From positions 2,208,001-2,272,000 of the forward strand of contig NZ_CP040058.1 in the NCBI RefSeq assembly GCF_005280655.1: a stretch of 64,000 bases of DNA. Reading direction: 5' to 3'. This DNA is from Anaerostipes rhamnosivorans (GTDB lineage: Bacteria > Bacillota > Clostridia > Lachnospirales > Lachnospiraceae). Position 1 is the stretch's first letter. Each line of letters begins with the position of its first letter. The notes under the pieces were generated by a model. That model was not told the DNA's origin. It ran no database searches and saw nothing but the letters and a program-made list of their open reading frames with translations. Positions 1-8,091 of the stretch are shown here, piece by piece. The translations under genes and the position numbers were made by a program.

Positions 1-832
1 ACTTTACAGAATACTTAATCTTATATGTACCTAAAGATTTGGTGCTGAATTTAGCTTTGTAATACTTTTTCTTCTTGGTATTATACTTTGTGACGGAGTA
101 CTTCACCTTGCTGGTCAGACTCTTCTTGGTCACATTATCCTTGGCCGTTACATAGGACTTGATGCTGTAGGATTTACCGTATTCCACTGATTTTTTCTTC
201 TTAGAAGAAACCTTAATGGTCGGTTTTACTTTTCGGTAAGGATTGTTCTTATCCGGGTCAGTAGGATCCCAATACATCTTTCTGGATGTGGACACCTTGA
301 TCCCTTTTGGTTTTCCTAACGGTCCTGGATTCTTGCTGCTGTAGATCGTAACCTTTGTTCCCAGCTTACAATTGTCATAGATCCATTTGGCATCTGCCAC
401 ACTCAAACGGATACATCCATGGGATGCAGTCTGTCCGAGCTTATTGTACTGGACAGTGGACTGGCTTGCCTTGCTGTGGCTGTAATACCATACAGAGTGG
501 AATAAAATTCCTCCGTGAATCCTTGTACAATACTGTCCGTAGCTTGGACCCATCAGGGTCTGCCAGCGGTATTTGGCCGGAGTATAAAACGTCCCTGACG
601 GAGTATTGGATCCTCCGCAGGATACCAAAAATGCCTTGACCGGTTTGTATTTGCCTTTGGTAAGCTTATATACAGTGGCTACATTGGCCTGCTTATTTAC
701 CTTGATCCAGTATTTTGTCTGTGCCGCACTAACGCTCTTTGCCTTTGCCGGGCCGATTCCTGCCCCGATCAGGAAAGACAGCATCAGAAGCACGGCCGTG
801 AACTTCTTTAACTTATTTGCTTGCTGCTTCAT
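1..832 (-). CDS. L,D-transpeptidase (YkuD family) with Ig-like C-terminal region, partial
   Basis: Secreted cell-wall enzyme expected to form 3-3 peptidoglycan cross-links or attach polymers to tetrapeptide stems. The visible 277 residues start with a signal peptide (hydrophobic run about 11-28, AKA-like end near 30). A YkuD domain follows (about 40-165) with H106-G-G and the S137-H138-G139-C140-I-R motif that supplies the catalytic His and Cys. A Pro/Lys linker then leads into a Lys/Ser/Tyr-rich beta region (about 200 onward) resembling bacterial Ig-like repeats. This runs off the left edge, so the C terminus is missing. The ATG at 832 is preceded by AAAGGGG. It is divergent from the VOC gene. 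A second YkuD gene at 8092-9474 has a different N-terminal half. The family is firm; cross-linking versus anchoring cannot be decided. Confidence 0.9.
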   Translation of the reverse strand, partial: MKQQANKLKKFTAVLLMLSFLIGAGIGPAKAKSVSAAQTKYWIKVNKQANVATVYKLTKGKYKPVKAFLVSCGGSNTPSGTFYTPAKYRWQTLMGPSYGQYCTRIHGGILFHSVWYYSHSKASQSTVQYNKLGQTASHGCIRLSVADAKWIYDNCKLGTKVTIYSSKNPGPLGKPKGIKVSTSRKMYWDPTDPDKNNPYRKVKPTIKVSSKKKKSVEYGKSYSIKSYVTAKDNVTKKSLTSKVKYSVTKYNTKKKKYYKAKFSTKSLGTYKIKYSVK

Positions 833-889
833 AATTACCCCTTTCGTCTTTTCTCAATACCCTACCATTATATCCACTCTTATTTATAC

Positions 890-917
890 TTGTAAATAGC
901 AAAAAGTATGTTATGAT
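890..917 (+). promoter_or_regulatory. Probable sigma-A promoter of the VOC gene
   Basis: TTGTAA (890-895), 16-bp spacer, TATGAT (912-917), about 38 bp upstream of the ATG at 955, which has its own AAGGAGG. The -35 is imperfect, so this is a moderate call. Confidence 0.4.
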
Positions 918-954
918 AAATTTAAGAAAATTGTAAAATATCAAGGAGGACATT

Positions 955-1323
955 ATGATCGCATTTAATCATTTTAACTTTAACGTTTTAGACTTGGACA
1001 AAAGCCTTGAGTTCTATAAAAACGCGCTGGACCTTACCCCAGTACGCGAAAAAACCGCTTCTGACGGCAGCTTTAAGCTGGTATTTTTAGGGGACAAAAC
1101 CACAGGTTTCTCTTTGGAACTTACCTGGCTCAAGGACCGCACAGAACCTTACGATCTGGGCGAAGTTGAGTTTCATCTGGCACTGGAGACCGATGATATG
1201 GAAGCACTTCACAAGCGTCACGAGGATATGGGCTGTATCTGCTATGAGAATCCTGACATGGGAATTTACTTTATCAGCGATCCTGACGGATACTGGATCG
1301 AGATCATTCCGAGCAAAAACTAA
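955..1323 (+). CDS. VOC-family protein, glyoxalase I-like
   Basis: Small metalloprotein of the vicinal-oxygen-chelate superfamily, of glyoxalase I (lactoylglutathione lyase) type, which isomerises the thiol hemiacetal of methylglyoxal. Its 122 residues form two beta-alpha-beta-beta-beta modules (about 3-58 and 70-119). H6, E55, H74 and E116 fall where E. coli GlxI has its metal ligands (H5, E56, H74, E122), so the site looks intact. The C-terminal D-P-D-G-Y-W-I-E block is typical. AAGGAGG precedes the ATG with good spacing. It is a single-gene unit ended by the hairpin at 1345-1389. Clostridia usually lack glutathione, so the thiol cofactor or substrate may differ. Family is sure; substrate is inferred. 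Confidence 0.8.
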   Translation: MIAFNHFNFNVLDLDKSLEFYKNALDLTPVREKTASDGSFKLVFLGDKTTGFSLELTWLKDRTEPYDLGEVEFHLALETDDMEALHKRHEDMGCICYENPDMGIYFISDPDGYWIEIIPSKN

Positions 1324-1344
1324 AGACCGTACTTATGAATTCAC

Positions 1345-1389
1345 AAAGGGAACCCTTCTTTATACGGAAGGACTCCCTTTTATTTTTAT
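1345..1389 (+). terminator. Rho-independent terminator after the VOC gene
   Basis: Long imperfect hairpin: AAAGGGA (from 1345) pairs with TCCCTTT (to 1380), with an inner CCTTC/GAAGG stem, followed by a T-rich tail (TTTTATTTTTAT). It lies between convergent genes. The tail is only present for the + direction. Confidence 0.75.
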
Positions 1390-1406
1390 CAGTTATACGT
1401 TTGTTT

Positions 1407-2786
1407 TTAACAGTTTCTAAGAAATACCTCGTAGCCTTTTTCCACTTCGTACAGATCGGATTTGCTGGTAATCTCCCACGGCGCGTGCATGTTCAGCACT
1501 GCAACGCCGCAGTCGATGACATCCATAGCATAACCCGCCGGAATATAAGCGATGGTGCCTCCGCCCCCTTCATCCACTTTCCCAAGCTCGGCAGTCTGGA
1601 ATGCCACCTCATTTTCATCAAACATTCTGCGCAGTTTTGCCACAAATTCCGGATTGGCATCATTAGAGCCTGACTTGCCACGGGAGCCGGTATATTTATT
1701 TAATACAAGTCCTTTTCCGAAGTACGCTGCGTTCTTCTTTTCCATAACTTGAGGATAATTTGGGTCAAAGGCAGCGCTGACATCCGAGGAAAGCATGTGG
1801 GAATTCTGAAGAATCCTGCGCAGTTTTAATTCGCTGTATTCTCCGGTCAAGGCAACAATCTCAGCCAAAGTATTTTCAAAGAATCTGGAATGCATCCCGG
1901 TTGCCCCGACGCTTCCGATCTCCTCTTTGTCCACGAGAATACAGCAGGTTGTCCTCTCGGCATCCTCTACGTTTAGCATGGCTGCCAGAGAAGTGTAAGC
2001 GCATACCCTGTCATCCTGTCCGTAAGACATGATCATGCTGCGGTCCAATCCAAAATCTCTCGCAGGTCCTGCTGGTACAACTTCGATTTCTGCCGACAAG
2101 AAATCCTCTTCCTCAATTCCATATTCTTCTTGAAAGATCTGAATCATCTCTTTCTTTACGGCATCCTTTTCTTCATCCTTGGCAGGACGGCTTCCGATCA
2201 GGACATTTAAGTCTTCTCCTTCGATGACAACCTTGGCTTTTTTCTCCAGCTGCTGGCCGGATAAATGGATCAAAAGGTCCGTTACTCCGACAACCGGATC
2301 CGTGTCCTTCTCTCCAATGTTGATCTCCACTGTGGTCCCATCCTTTTTGATCACAACGCCGTGAAGAGCCAGGGGAAGTGTCACCCACTGGTATTTTTTC
2401 ACTCCGCCGTAATAATGGGTATCTAAAAGTGCCATTTCTGTATCTTCATACAAAGGATTCTGTTTTAAATCCATTCTAGGGGAGTCAATGTGAGCGCCTA
2501 GAATATTCAGACCCTCTTCCATGGACTTGGAGCCGATCTGGAACAGAACAATGGTCTTGTCCATCCAAGTGCGGTATACCTTATCTCCCGGCTTCAGCTG
2601 TCTCTCCTCCGCGATAAAATGCTCCAGATCCTTGTATCCTGCCCTCTGCGCAAGCTTTACAGATTCCTTTACGCATTCTCTTTCAGTTTTACCATTCGTC
2701 AAATACTCTTTATAATCTGAGGCCAGAACTTCCAAGTTTTTTTTGTCTTCTTCGTTGTAAGAAAGCCACGTATTTTTTCGTTCCAT
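1407..2786 (-). CDS. M18-family aminopeptidase
   Basis: Cytosolic zinc aminopeptidase that trims N-terminal residues, often acidic ones, from peptides. The 459-residue product has the M18 metal and catalytic landmarks in order: G-A-H99-I-D101-S-P-R, S-Y-G-Q-D258-D259-R, D-K-E288-E289-I-G-S, D-E-G-G-G-G-T, and L-N-M-H434-A-P-W-E. Length is normal for the family. The frame is open to a TTG at 2807, but the ATG at 2786 has AAAGGA about 8 nt upstream and is preferred. It lies 29 nt downstream of the ArsC-like gene on the same strand and may be co-transcribed with it. Nothing looks damaged. Confidence 0.92.
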   Translation of the reverse strand: MERKNTWLSYNEEDKKNLEVLASDYKEYLTNGKTERECVKESVKLAQRAGYKDLEHFIAEERQLKPGDKVYRTWMDKTIVLFQIGSKSMEEGLNILGAHIDSPRMDLKQNPLYEDTEMALLDTHYYGGVKKYQWVTLPLALHGVVIKKDGTTVEINIGEKDTDPVVGVTDLLIHLSGQQLEKKAKVVIEGEDLNVLIGSRPAKDEEKDAVKKEMIQIFQEEYGIEEEDFLSAEIEVVPAGPARDFGLDRSMIMSYGQDDRVCAYTSLAAMLNVEDAERTTCCILVDKEEIGSVGATGMHSRFFENTLAEIVALTGEYSELKLRRILQNSHMLSSDVSAAFDPNYPQVMEKKNAAYFGKGLVLNKYTGSRGKSGSNDANPEFVAKLRRMFDENEVAFQTAELGKVDEGGGGTIAYIPAGYAMDVIDCGVAVLNMHAPWEITSKSDLYEVEKGYEVFLRNC

Positions 2787-2815
2787 ATACAAGATCCTTT
2801 CTGTCAAAGTGGTTT

Positions 2816-3166
2816 TTATTTGATAGTATTACCCCATTGTTCTTCTTTAAATCCAACCAGTACGAAATCATCCCCGATCACCAATGGACGTTTTACCAGC
2901 ATCCCGTCCGTAGACAGCAGCTCGATCTGTTCCTCTTCGCTCATCTGCGGCAGTTTATCCTTAAGCCCCAGGTCCCGGTATTTCATTCCGCTTGTATTAA
3001 AAAAGCGTTTGACCGGAAATCCGCTCTTATCGATCCATTCCTTTAATTCCTCCGCTTTTGGGTTGTTTTCCACGATGTGGCGGTCCTCATAAGAAACCTG
3101 ATGCTCATCCAGCCATTTCTTGGCTTTTCTGCAGGTTGTACATTTTGGGTACTCTATAAATAACAT
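2816..3166 (-). CDS. ArsC/Spx-family thioredoxin-fold protein
   Basis: Small (116 aa) protein of the arsenate-reductase-like family that includes Spx and YusI. It has a C9-T-T-C12 redox motif on the first helix (Y-P-K-C-T-T-C-R-K-A), an R-x-I-V strand, and a C-terminal K-R-P-L-V-I-G-D block typical of the family. Whether it reduces arsenate, acts as a thiol-stress regulator or does neither cannot be told. No ars genes are nearby, which argues against a dedicated arsenic role. It precedes the aminopeptidase gene by 29 nt in the same orientation. The start has a GGAG-type site. Confidence 0.8.
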   Translation of the reverse strand: MLFIEYPKCTTCRKAKKWLDEHQVSYEDRHIVENNPKAEELKEWIDKSGFPVKRFFNTSGMKYRDLGLKDKLPQMSEEEQIELLSTDGMLVKRPLVIGDDFVLVGFKEEQWGNTIK

Positions 3167-3224
3167 ACTCGATTCTCCTTTCGTTTCTTTTATTCTCCGG
3201 TTATCTTACCATAGATTAGCTTAG

Positions 3225-3263
3225 AAAAAAAGGCAGTTGATCCAGATTCTCAACAACCTTTTT
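3225..3263 (-). terminator. Rho-independent terminator after the D,D-carboxypeptidase gene
   Basis: On the minus strand GTTGA and TCAAC, flanked by GG/CC, form a hairpin followed by seven T (3225-3231). It lies directly downstream of the stop at 3278 and upstream of the ArsC-like gene. Confidence 0.7.
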
Positions 3264-3277
3264 CTTTCCCTTATTCT

Positions 3278-4432
3278 TTACAGGCAGAACTCATCCAGAG
3301 TCTTTCCGAGATACCACCAATAATCCTTTTTATCAATCGATTCTTTTGTGTAAACCGGCTCCTCGCGAATCACCTTGCCGTTCAGCGTATAAGCGATCTT
3401 TCCCACCTGTTCTTTTCTTTTCACCGGAGCGTCAAGACTTTTGGGAATCTGGCATTTGATATCCACTGTCTCCCCCTTTTTCAGCAGGACTGTCATACCG
3501 CTGCCTTTGGCCTCTATAGGCACTTTGCTGTCCAGCCCTCCGTTTACATACAGATCCTCCAATTTACTATAATCCGGGATGACTTTGTGGTAAGAATAAT
3601 TTTTAGCCCCGTAGTCCACCAGTGTCCTGACATCAGACCATTTATAAGTCTTATGGGGAGGCCATCCGCAGGCCAGCACTACCGCGATCATCGTCATTCC
3701 ATTTTTCTTTACTGCTCCCACATAGCAATAGCCTGCCTTGGAAGTAAATCCCGTCTTTCCGGAAACAGCGCCATCCATCATAGACAGCAACGCGTTGTGA
3801 TTATTACACGTAAAGGTCCGTTTCCCAGAAACATCGTGAAAAGAATGACTTTTGGCTCTTGTGATATCCAGAAAATCCTTATTTTTAATACACTGTTTCA
3901 TGATCATTGCCAGATCATATGCTGTCGTTGAATGAATCCCATTTTTATCCGTGCGGTCCAGGCCGTTGGGTGTTACAAAATGAGTTGACTTGGCACCGTA
4001 AGCTTTTGCCTCCGCATTGAGCTTTTTTGCAAAGTTTTCTGTCGATCCCGCTGCGTGTTCCGCTAAAATCACCGCACAGTCATTGTAAGATTCCAGCATC
4101 AGGCCATAGAGAAGGTCCCTTACTTTGTACTTTTCCCCGGCCCTAACCCCCAGATGCACCTGAGGCTGGGCGGCGGCATTTTTTGATACAGTCGCCTCTT
4201 CTTCCAGATTGCAATGCTTGATAATATACAGACAGGTTAAAATCTTTGTGGTGCTGGCATTGGGCATCTTTTCTTTGCCTGATTTCTCAAACATAACTCG
4301 TCCACTTCCGGCATCCATCAAAATAGCTGCCTTTGCATAAAGCTTCAGCGTATCATCATCTGCCTGGACTGTGTGAAATCCAAGCTGGAAACAGAAAAAC
4401 AGAGACCATATAACACAGAATATCTTCTTCAT
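3278..4432 (-). CDS. D-alanyl-D-alanine carboxypeptidase (PBP5/DacF type)
   Basis: Penicillin-binding carboxypeptidase that removes the terminal D-Ala from peptidoglycan pentapeptides. The 384-residue product has a signal peptide (about 1-24), then the S11 domain with S60-T-T-K63, S115-Y-N117 and K226-T-G, followed by the PBP5 C-terminal beta domain (about 275-380). There is no clear C-terminal amphipathic anchor. The GTG at 4441 lies only 1 nt from the AGGAG, so the ATG at 4432 is the better start. The neighbouring YkuD and D,D-carboxypeptidase genes make this an envelope-rich region. A second S11 paralogue lies at 60921-62105. DacF-like proteins often work in sporulation, but no sporulation promoter was recognised. 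Confidence 0.92.
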   Translation of the reverse strand: MKKIFCVIWSLFFCFQLGFHTVQADDDTLKLYAKAAILMDAGSGRVMFEKSGKEKMPNASTTKILTCLYIIKHCNLEEEATVSKNAAAQPQVHLGVRAGEKYKVRDLLYGLMLESYNDCAVILAEHAAGSTENFAKKLNAEAKAYGAKSTHFVTPNGLDRTDKNGIHSTTAYDLAMIMKQCIKNKDFLDITRAKSHSFHDVSGKRTFTCNNHNALLSMMDGAVSGKTGFTSKAGYCYVGAVKKNGMTMIAVVLACGWPPHKTYKWSDVRTLVDYGAKNYSYHKVIPDYSKLEDLYVNGGLDSKVPIEAKGSGMTVLLKKGETVDIKCQIPKSLDAPVKRKEQVGKIAYTLNGKVIREEPVYTKESIDKKDYWWYLGKTLDEFCL

Positions 4433-4505
4433 TCTTTTCACTCTCCTTCAAGCCAAATATACAATTAATACTATATGATAAAGAAGATGAAAATATAACA
4501 TAATC

Positions 4506-5552
4506 TCACGGTTTCCTGAAGACTACACAATTTTTCCCATTGGCTTTTCCCTTGTACATCTGTCTGTCAGCCAAGGTGACAGTTTCCTCCGGAGAAGAGC
4601 CTTTCTCCACCGGACTTACGCCGAATGTCATAGTGATCTTTAAGTTGATATCCTCATGGCAAAAAGAATGTTCCGCCACGGCATCACAAAGCTGCTGAAT
4701 TTTTTGAATGGCTTCCTCCATGGATACATTTTGAAACAGATAGACAAATTCTTCTCCGCCCCACCGGCATACATCCACCTCTCTGCCGAGAAAAGAGCGC
4801 ACCAATTCCGCAGCCTCACTGAGCACTTTGTCACCGCAGGAATGTCCCCATGTATCGTTGACCACCTTAAAATCGTCAATATCACTCAGTGCCAGTACTG
4901 TGGATGTGTCACTGTACTTTTTCATCCGTTCCAGAAAAGCATAGCGGCTCAGAAGGCCTGTGAGCTGATCATAGTTTGCCAGAGTGGTCAGGCTTCGGTT
5001 TTCATCCTGAAGTTCCTGACGGCTGACAGCCGCGGAAAGACTGGAGGAAACAGCCGCATATAATATGATCGTAAAACAAGCGCAGATGCTGTAGAGAGAG
5101 ATCCAGACCGCCTCCGTCCCTTTCACCTCAAAAAAGCCTGGGTTCACAAATCCAATATAAAGCTTCAATGCCAAAAATACGAAGATCTCGAATGCCGCAA
5201 ATACATACGGAACTCCTTTATGCTGAAACGGGCAAAAATACGTCAGAGATGTCATGGCAATTAAATAGACCCAGATCCCTATATCCCATCCAGCAGCCAC
5301 GGTCGAAACAATGGCAAATACACAGACTTCCAGATGGATCGCGGTCACTGCAGTACGGTAATAACCTTTCTCTGAGATTATCCCCATGGTACAGTAAAAA
5401 CAGACACTGGCCACATTATAAGCTGCCAGTACCCAAATCCCCGTTGCTATAAATATAAAAACATAAGAAAGATGTGCCAGGAGTGCCAGCAAAATGATCT
5501 GGCGGTAAATACGTCTGACGTATCTGTCCTCAGCTCGATCAGATTCTGTCAT
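4506..5552 (-). CDS. Membrane diguanylate cyclase (GGEEF)
   Basis: Makes c-di-GMP from two GTP. The 348 residues comprise about six membrane segments (about 15-175), a short linker, and a GGDEF domain (about 190-346) with intact R-W-G-G-E-E-F. The canonical RxxD product-inhibition site is absent: an R-E-V-D lies one residue too close to GGEEF. The domain may therefore escape allosteric feedback. The frame is open to 5714, but the ATG at 5552 has GGAGG upstream and overlaps the last 14 nt of the EAL gene, so a coupled start is likely. Its partner gene carries the opposing activity. The signal sensed by the membrane part is unknown. Confidence 0.88.
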   Translation of the reverse strand: MTESDRAEDRYVRRIYRQIILLALLAHLSYVFIFIATGIWVLAAYNVASVCFYCTMGIISEKGYYRTAVTAIHLEVCVFAIVSTVAAGWDIGIWVYLIAMTSLTYFCPFQHKGVPYVFAAFEIFVFLALKLYIGFVNPGFFEVKGTEAVWISLYSICACFTIILYAAVSSSLSAAVSRQELQDENRSLTTLANYDQLTGLLSRYAFLERMKKYSDTSTVLALSDIDDFKVVNDTWGHSCGDKVLSEAAELVRSFLGREVDVCRWGGEEFVYLFQNVSMEEAIQKIQQLCDAVAEHSFCHEDINLKITMTFGVSPVEKGSSPEETVTLADRQMYKGKANGKNCVVFRKP

Positions 5553-7245
5553 AGCCAACCCCTCCGCTGCCCTTCCAATACTTCTCCTCAAACTGCTGCG
5601 CCGGAATCGGCCTTGATATATAGAATCCCTGAATGCTGTCAGCCTCCAGAGAACAAACGGCCTTAAGCTCATCAATATATTCCACACCTTCCACGCAGAC
5701 TGAGATCCCGACACTATGGCAAAGCTTTATAACTGCTCCGATAAAAGAGTGGTTAAAAACATGCTCAGAATCATTGATATAGGATATAAAAACCCTGTCA
5801 ATCTTCACAATATCCGCAGGAGTCTGGGACAGCATGCCCAGAGATGAATATCCGGTACCAAAGTCGTCCATGGCAATCCGGATATGCAGATCCCGCAGTC
5901 TCTGGAACGTATCCTGCAGTGCAGGCATATCCGTGACAAAATAGCTTTCGGTCAGCTCCAGCACAATGTGCCTTGCATCTAAACGATAGGTATCCAGGAG
6001 CTGTTCTACGAAAGGAACAAAGTCTTTATCTATAAACTGTAGGTAGGACACGTTGATATGCATGATAAATCCCGGACAATTTGAAAGCCACCGGCTGCAT
6101 GTACAGAATGCCTGATCAAGGATCCACTTTCCTGCCTGTATGATAAGCCCGCTGTTTTCAAGCAGAGGAATAAACTGAGCTGGTCCTATGGGACCTGCGC
6201 TAGGGCAGTTCCACCTCAAAAGAGCCTCTGCCCCAGTCAGCTTCAGCCCGTTTGAACTGACAAGCGGCTGATATACCAAAACAAAATCTTTCATTCCGTC
6301 CATGACACAGCGCTGCAACAGGCGGTTCAGTTCCATCATACGAAGTTCAGACTGCAAAAGATCAGGGAAAAAAACAGTGCATGTGTTCTTCCCCTTCTTT
6401 TTGGAAGCATCCAGGGCACTGGCCGCAAACTTCAGCAGATCTAAATAGTTGTCCGCATCTTCCCCGATCACGGAAATCCCGCCAGAGATGGAACAAAAAT
6501 ATGAGATGCCGTCGATCTCATGTTCCGCATTGGCATATAGATGGATGGACTCATAAAGTTCCTCTATATCGTCCAGGGAGATATCCGGGCATACGATGGC
6601 AAATTCATCACCGTCAAACCGGAAGATCTCTGATTTCGGCGGCAGCATCTGCTGGATATTCTGTGCCATCTGCCTCAGCACCAGATCTCCGAAAATGTGG
6701 TCCTTTAGATTATTGATCTGCTTAAAATCATCCAGTCCAAGAAGAAGCAGTCCTCCCCCTCTGTTCCCCTGCTCCAGCAGATCTTCCACTCGTTCTTTGC
6801 ATTTATCCTCTGTAAATAAGCCCGTAGTCCGGTCAATCTTTCCTTTGCTTCCGATTGGTGTGACTACCCCTGCAAAGGATACTGGGTTATCATGTTCGTC
6901 TCTCTTTAACAGTCCCCGGCATACTACCCAGACATATTCATTATTTCTGTTTCGGACTTGATACTCTACGTTATGCTTGTCCGTAAGGCCGCTGAGCATG
7001 TCATCCACAGAATCAAAATAACGCTTCTTATCCTTATCGTGAATTAATTCTCCCCATAGAGGAACAAGACCGGGTACAAGAATCCCCGGCAGCTCAAAAT
7101 CCTGCAGCATGTTCTCAGAGATAAGCGCCTCATCCGTCCTCATATCTATGATATATATGTAATCCTCTGTGCTGTTCACTATGGCTTCATAAAAAGCCTG
7201 GCCGTCAATCTGGAATGAAGCAGCTTCTTCCGGATATCTATCCAT
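5539..7245 (-). CDS. PAS-GGDEF(degenerate)-EAL c-di-GMP phosphodiesterase
   Basis: Soluble 568-residue signalling protein expected to hydrolyse c-di-GMP. Domains: PAS-like sensor (about 15-130), GGDEF-like domain (about 145-290) with the active loop changed to D-G-D-E-F, and EAL domain (about 310-560). The EAL domain keeps E-A-L-L-R-W, N-V-S, L-E-L-T-E-S, D-D-F-G-T-G, V-K-I-D and E-G-V-E, all the usual metal and catalytic positions. Phosphodiesterase activity is therefore likely, and cyclase activity unlikely; the degenerate GGDEF may bind GTP as a regulator. GAGGAGG sits 7 nt before the ATG at 7245, preferred over upstream in-frame codons. Its stop overlaps the start of the downstream cyclase gene. 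Confidence 0.88.
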   Translation of the reverse strand: MDRYPEEAASFQIDGQAFYEAIVNSTEDYIYIIDMRTDEALISENMLQDFELPGILVPGLVPLWGELIHDKDKKRYFDSVDDMLSGLTDKHNVEYQVRNRNNEYVWVVCRGLLKRDEHDNPVSFAGVVTPIGSKGKIDRTTGLFTEDKCKERVEDLLEQGNRGGGLLLLGLDDFKQINNLKDHIFGDLVLRQMAQNIQQMLPPKSEIFRFDGDEFAIVCPDISLDDIEELYESIHLYANAEHEIDGISYFCSISGGISVIGEDADNYLDLLKFAASALDASKKKGKNTCTVFFPDLLQSELRMMELNRLLQRCVMDGMKDFVLVYQPLVSSNGLKLTGAEALLRWNCPSAGPIGPAQFIPLLENSGLIIQAGKWILDQAFCTCSRWLSNCPGFIMHINVSYLQFIDKDFVPFVEQLLDTYRLDARHIVLELTESYFVTDMPALQDTFQRLRDLHIRIAMDDFGTGYSSLGMLSQTPADIVKIDRVFISYINDSEHVFNHSFIGAVIKLCHSVGISVCVEGVEYIDELKAVCSLEADSIQGFYISRPIPAQQFEEKYWKGSGGVGYDRI

Positions 7246-7366
7246 AATCCATCCTCCTCGTAAGAAAAACCCTCTGCAGAAATCCCTGGTCCTGAATAAA
7301 ATAATTCTTAATGATAAATTACCATATTTTAGTGAGAAGGGCAAGCAGAGCGGGCCCCTGACACTC

Positions 7367-7912
7367 TCAAAGTTTCAGGATCAATACAGGGAGCGGCGGA
7401 TGATTTGCTTTATTGTAGAAGTCCTGTTTCACCACAAGATAATTACTGTCATCCAACTGTTTTAAAACCGCAAGCACGCTGTCCTTCTCTTCAAATCCTG
7501 TATCCCCTCCACTGTAAATGCAGATGCTCATGACACCTCCTGTCTTCAGCAGGTCAAGTCCTGCAAAGATCGCTTTTACGGTACTGTCCGGCCTGGTGGC
7601 AATGCTGTGGTCCCCTCCAGGCAAGTATCCCAGATTAAACAGGATTGCCTGAACCGTTCCCTTTTGGGCATACTGATCCATGTTTTCATGGCTTTCCCTG
7701 ACCAGCAGCGGATCATAACCTTTTAAGTTAAGTCGTTTCTTTGCCGCTGCCAGGGCTTCCTCCTGTATATCAAAACCGATCACCCGGCTAGTTAAGCCGC
7801 AGAGATACTCCGTATCCCGCCCTGTTCCTACAGTTGCGTCAATGCAGAGGTCTCCCTCTTTAATAAAACGCTTTAGCTCCTGCTGTACCCACTGTGTGAT
7901 ACTGACCCTCAT
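7367..7912 (-). CDS. mnmM: tRNA nm5U34 methyltransferase, MnmM/YtqB family
   Basis: SAM-dependent class I methyltransferase. YtqB-family enzymes (renamed MnmM) methylate 5-aminomethyl-2-thiouridine at the tRNA wobble position in Gram-positive bacteria. The 181-residue product has motif I D-A-T-V-G-T-G-R-D-T, an acidic strand-2 end (G-F-D-I-Q), and the diagnostic F-N-L-G-Y-L-P-G-G-D-H block that distinguishes the family from rRNA methyltransferases such as RsmH. Length is normal. GGGAGG precedes the ATG at 7912. It lies between a repeat palindrome (upstream) and the EAL gene. The family call is strong; the exact tRNA product is by homology. Confidence 0.85.
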   Translation of the reverse strand: MRVSITQWVQQELKRFIKEGDLCIDATVGTGRDTEYLCGLTSRVIGFDIQEEALAAAKKRLNLKGYDPLLVRESHENMDQYAQKGTVQAILFNLGYLPGGDHSIATRPDSTVKAIFAGLDLLKTGGVMSICIYSGGDTGFEEKDSVLAVLKQLDDSNYLVVKQDFYNKANHPPLPVLILKL

Positions 7913-7967
7913 TTCCCTTACCTCCCGTTTCTATCACAATAAAATGGATAATCTCCCGTAAGTCTTC

Positions 7968-8010
7968 TTTATTCCATAGGGAGGTTCGAAGAACTTTCCT
8001 ATGGAATAAA
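7968..8010. repeat. Palindromic intergenic repeat, family P, copy 1
   Basis: 13-bp perfect arms TTTATTCCATAGG (7968-7980) and CCTATGGAATAAA (7998-8010) enclose a GAGGTTC...GAACTTT inner hairpin. The same arrangement recurs at 20368-20410 and, diverged, at 40945-40979. There is no U-tract on either strand after the stem, so it is not a standard terminator. Confidence 0.8.
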
Positions 8011-8091
8011 AAACACCTCCAAAGCAGAATGGTCACTTGCCATGTCTGCTTCGGAGGTATCATACCATTTTAATCTCTGTTCCTGCCAGGC

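Noticed and set aside
5553..5714. N-terminal extension of the diguanylate cyclase
   Set aside because: The extension overlaps the EAL gene by 160 bp, is Arg/Ser-rich without a site, and the ATG at 5552 has a good GGAGG.
7968..8010. Family P palindrome as a bidirectional terminator
   Set aside because: The stem is flanked by T before and A after on the plus strand, so neither strand gives a U-tract after the hairpin.
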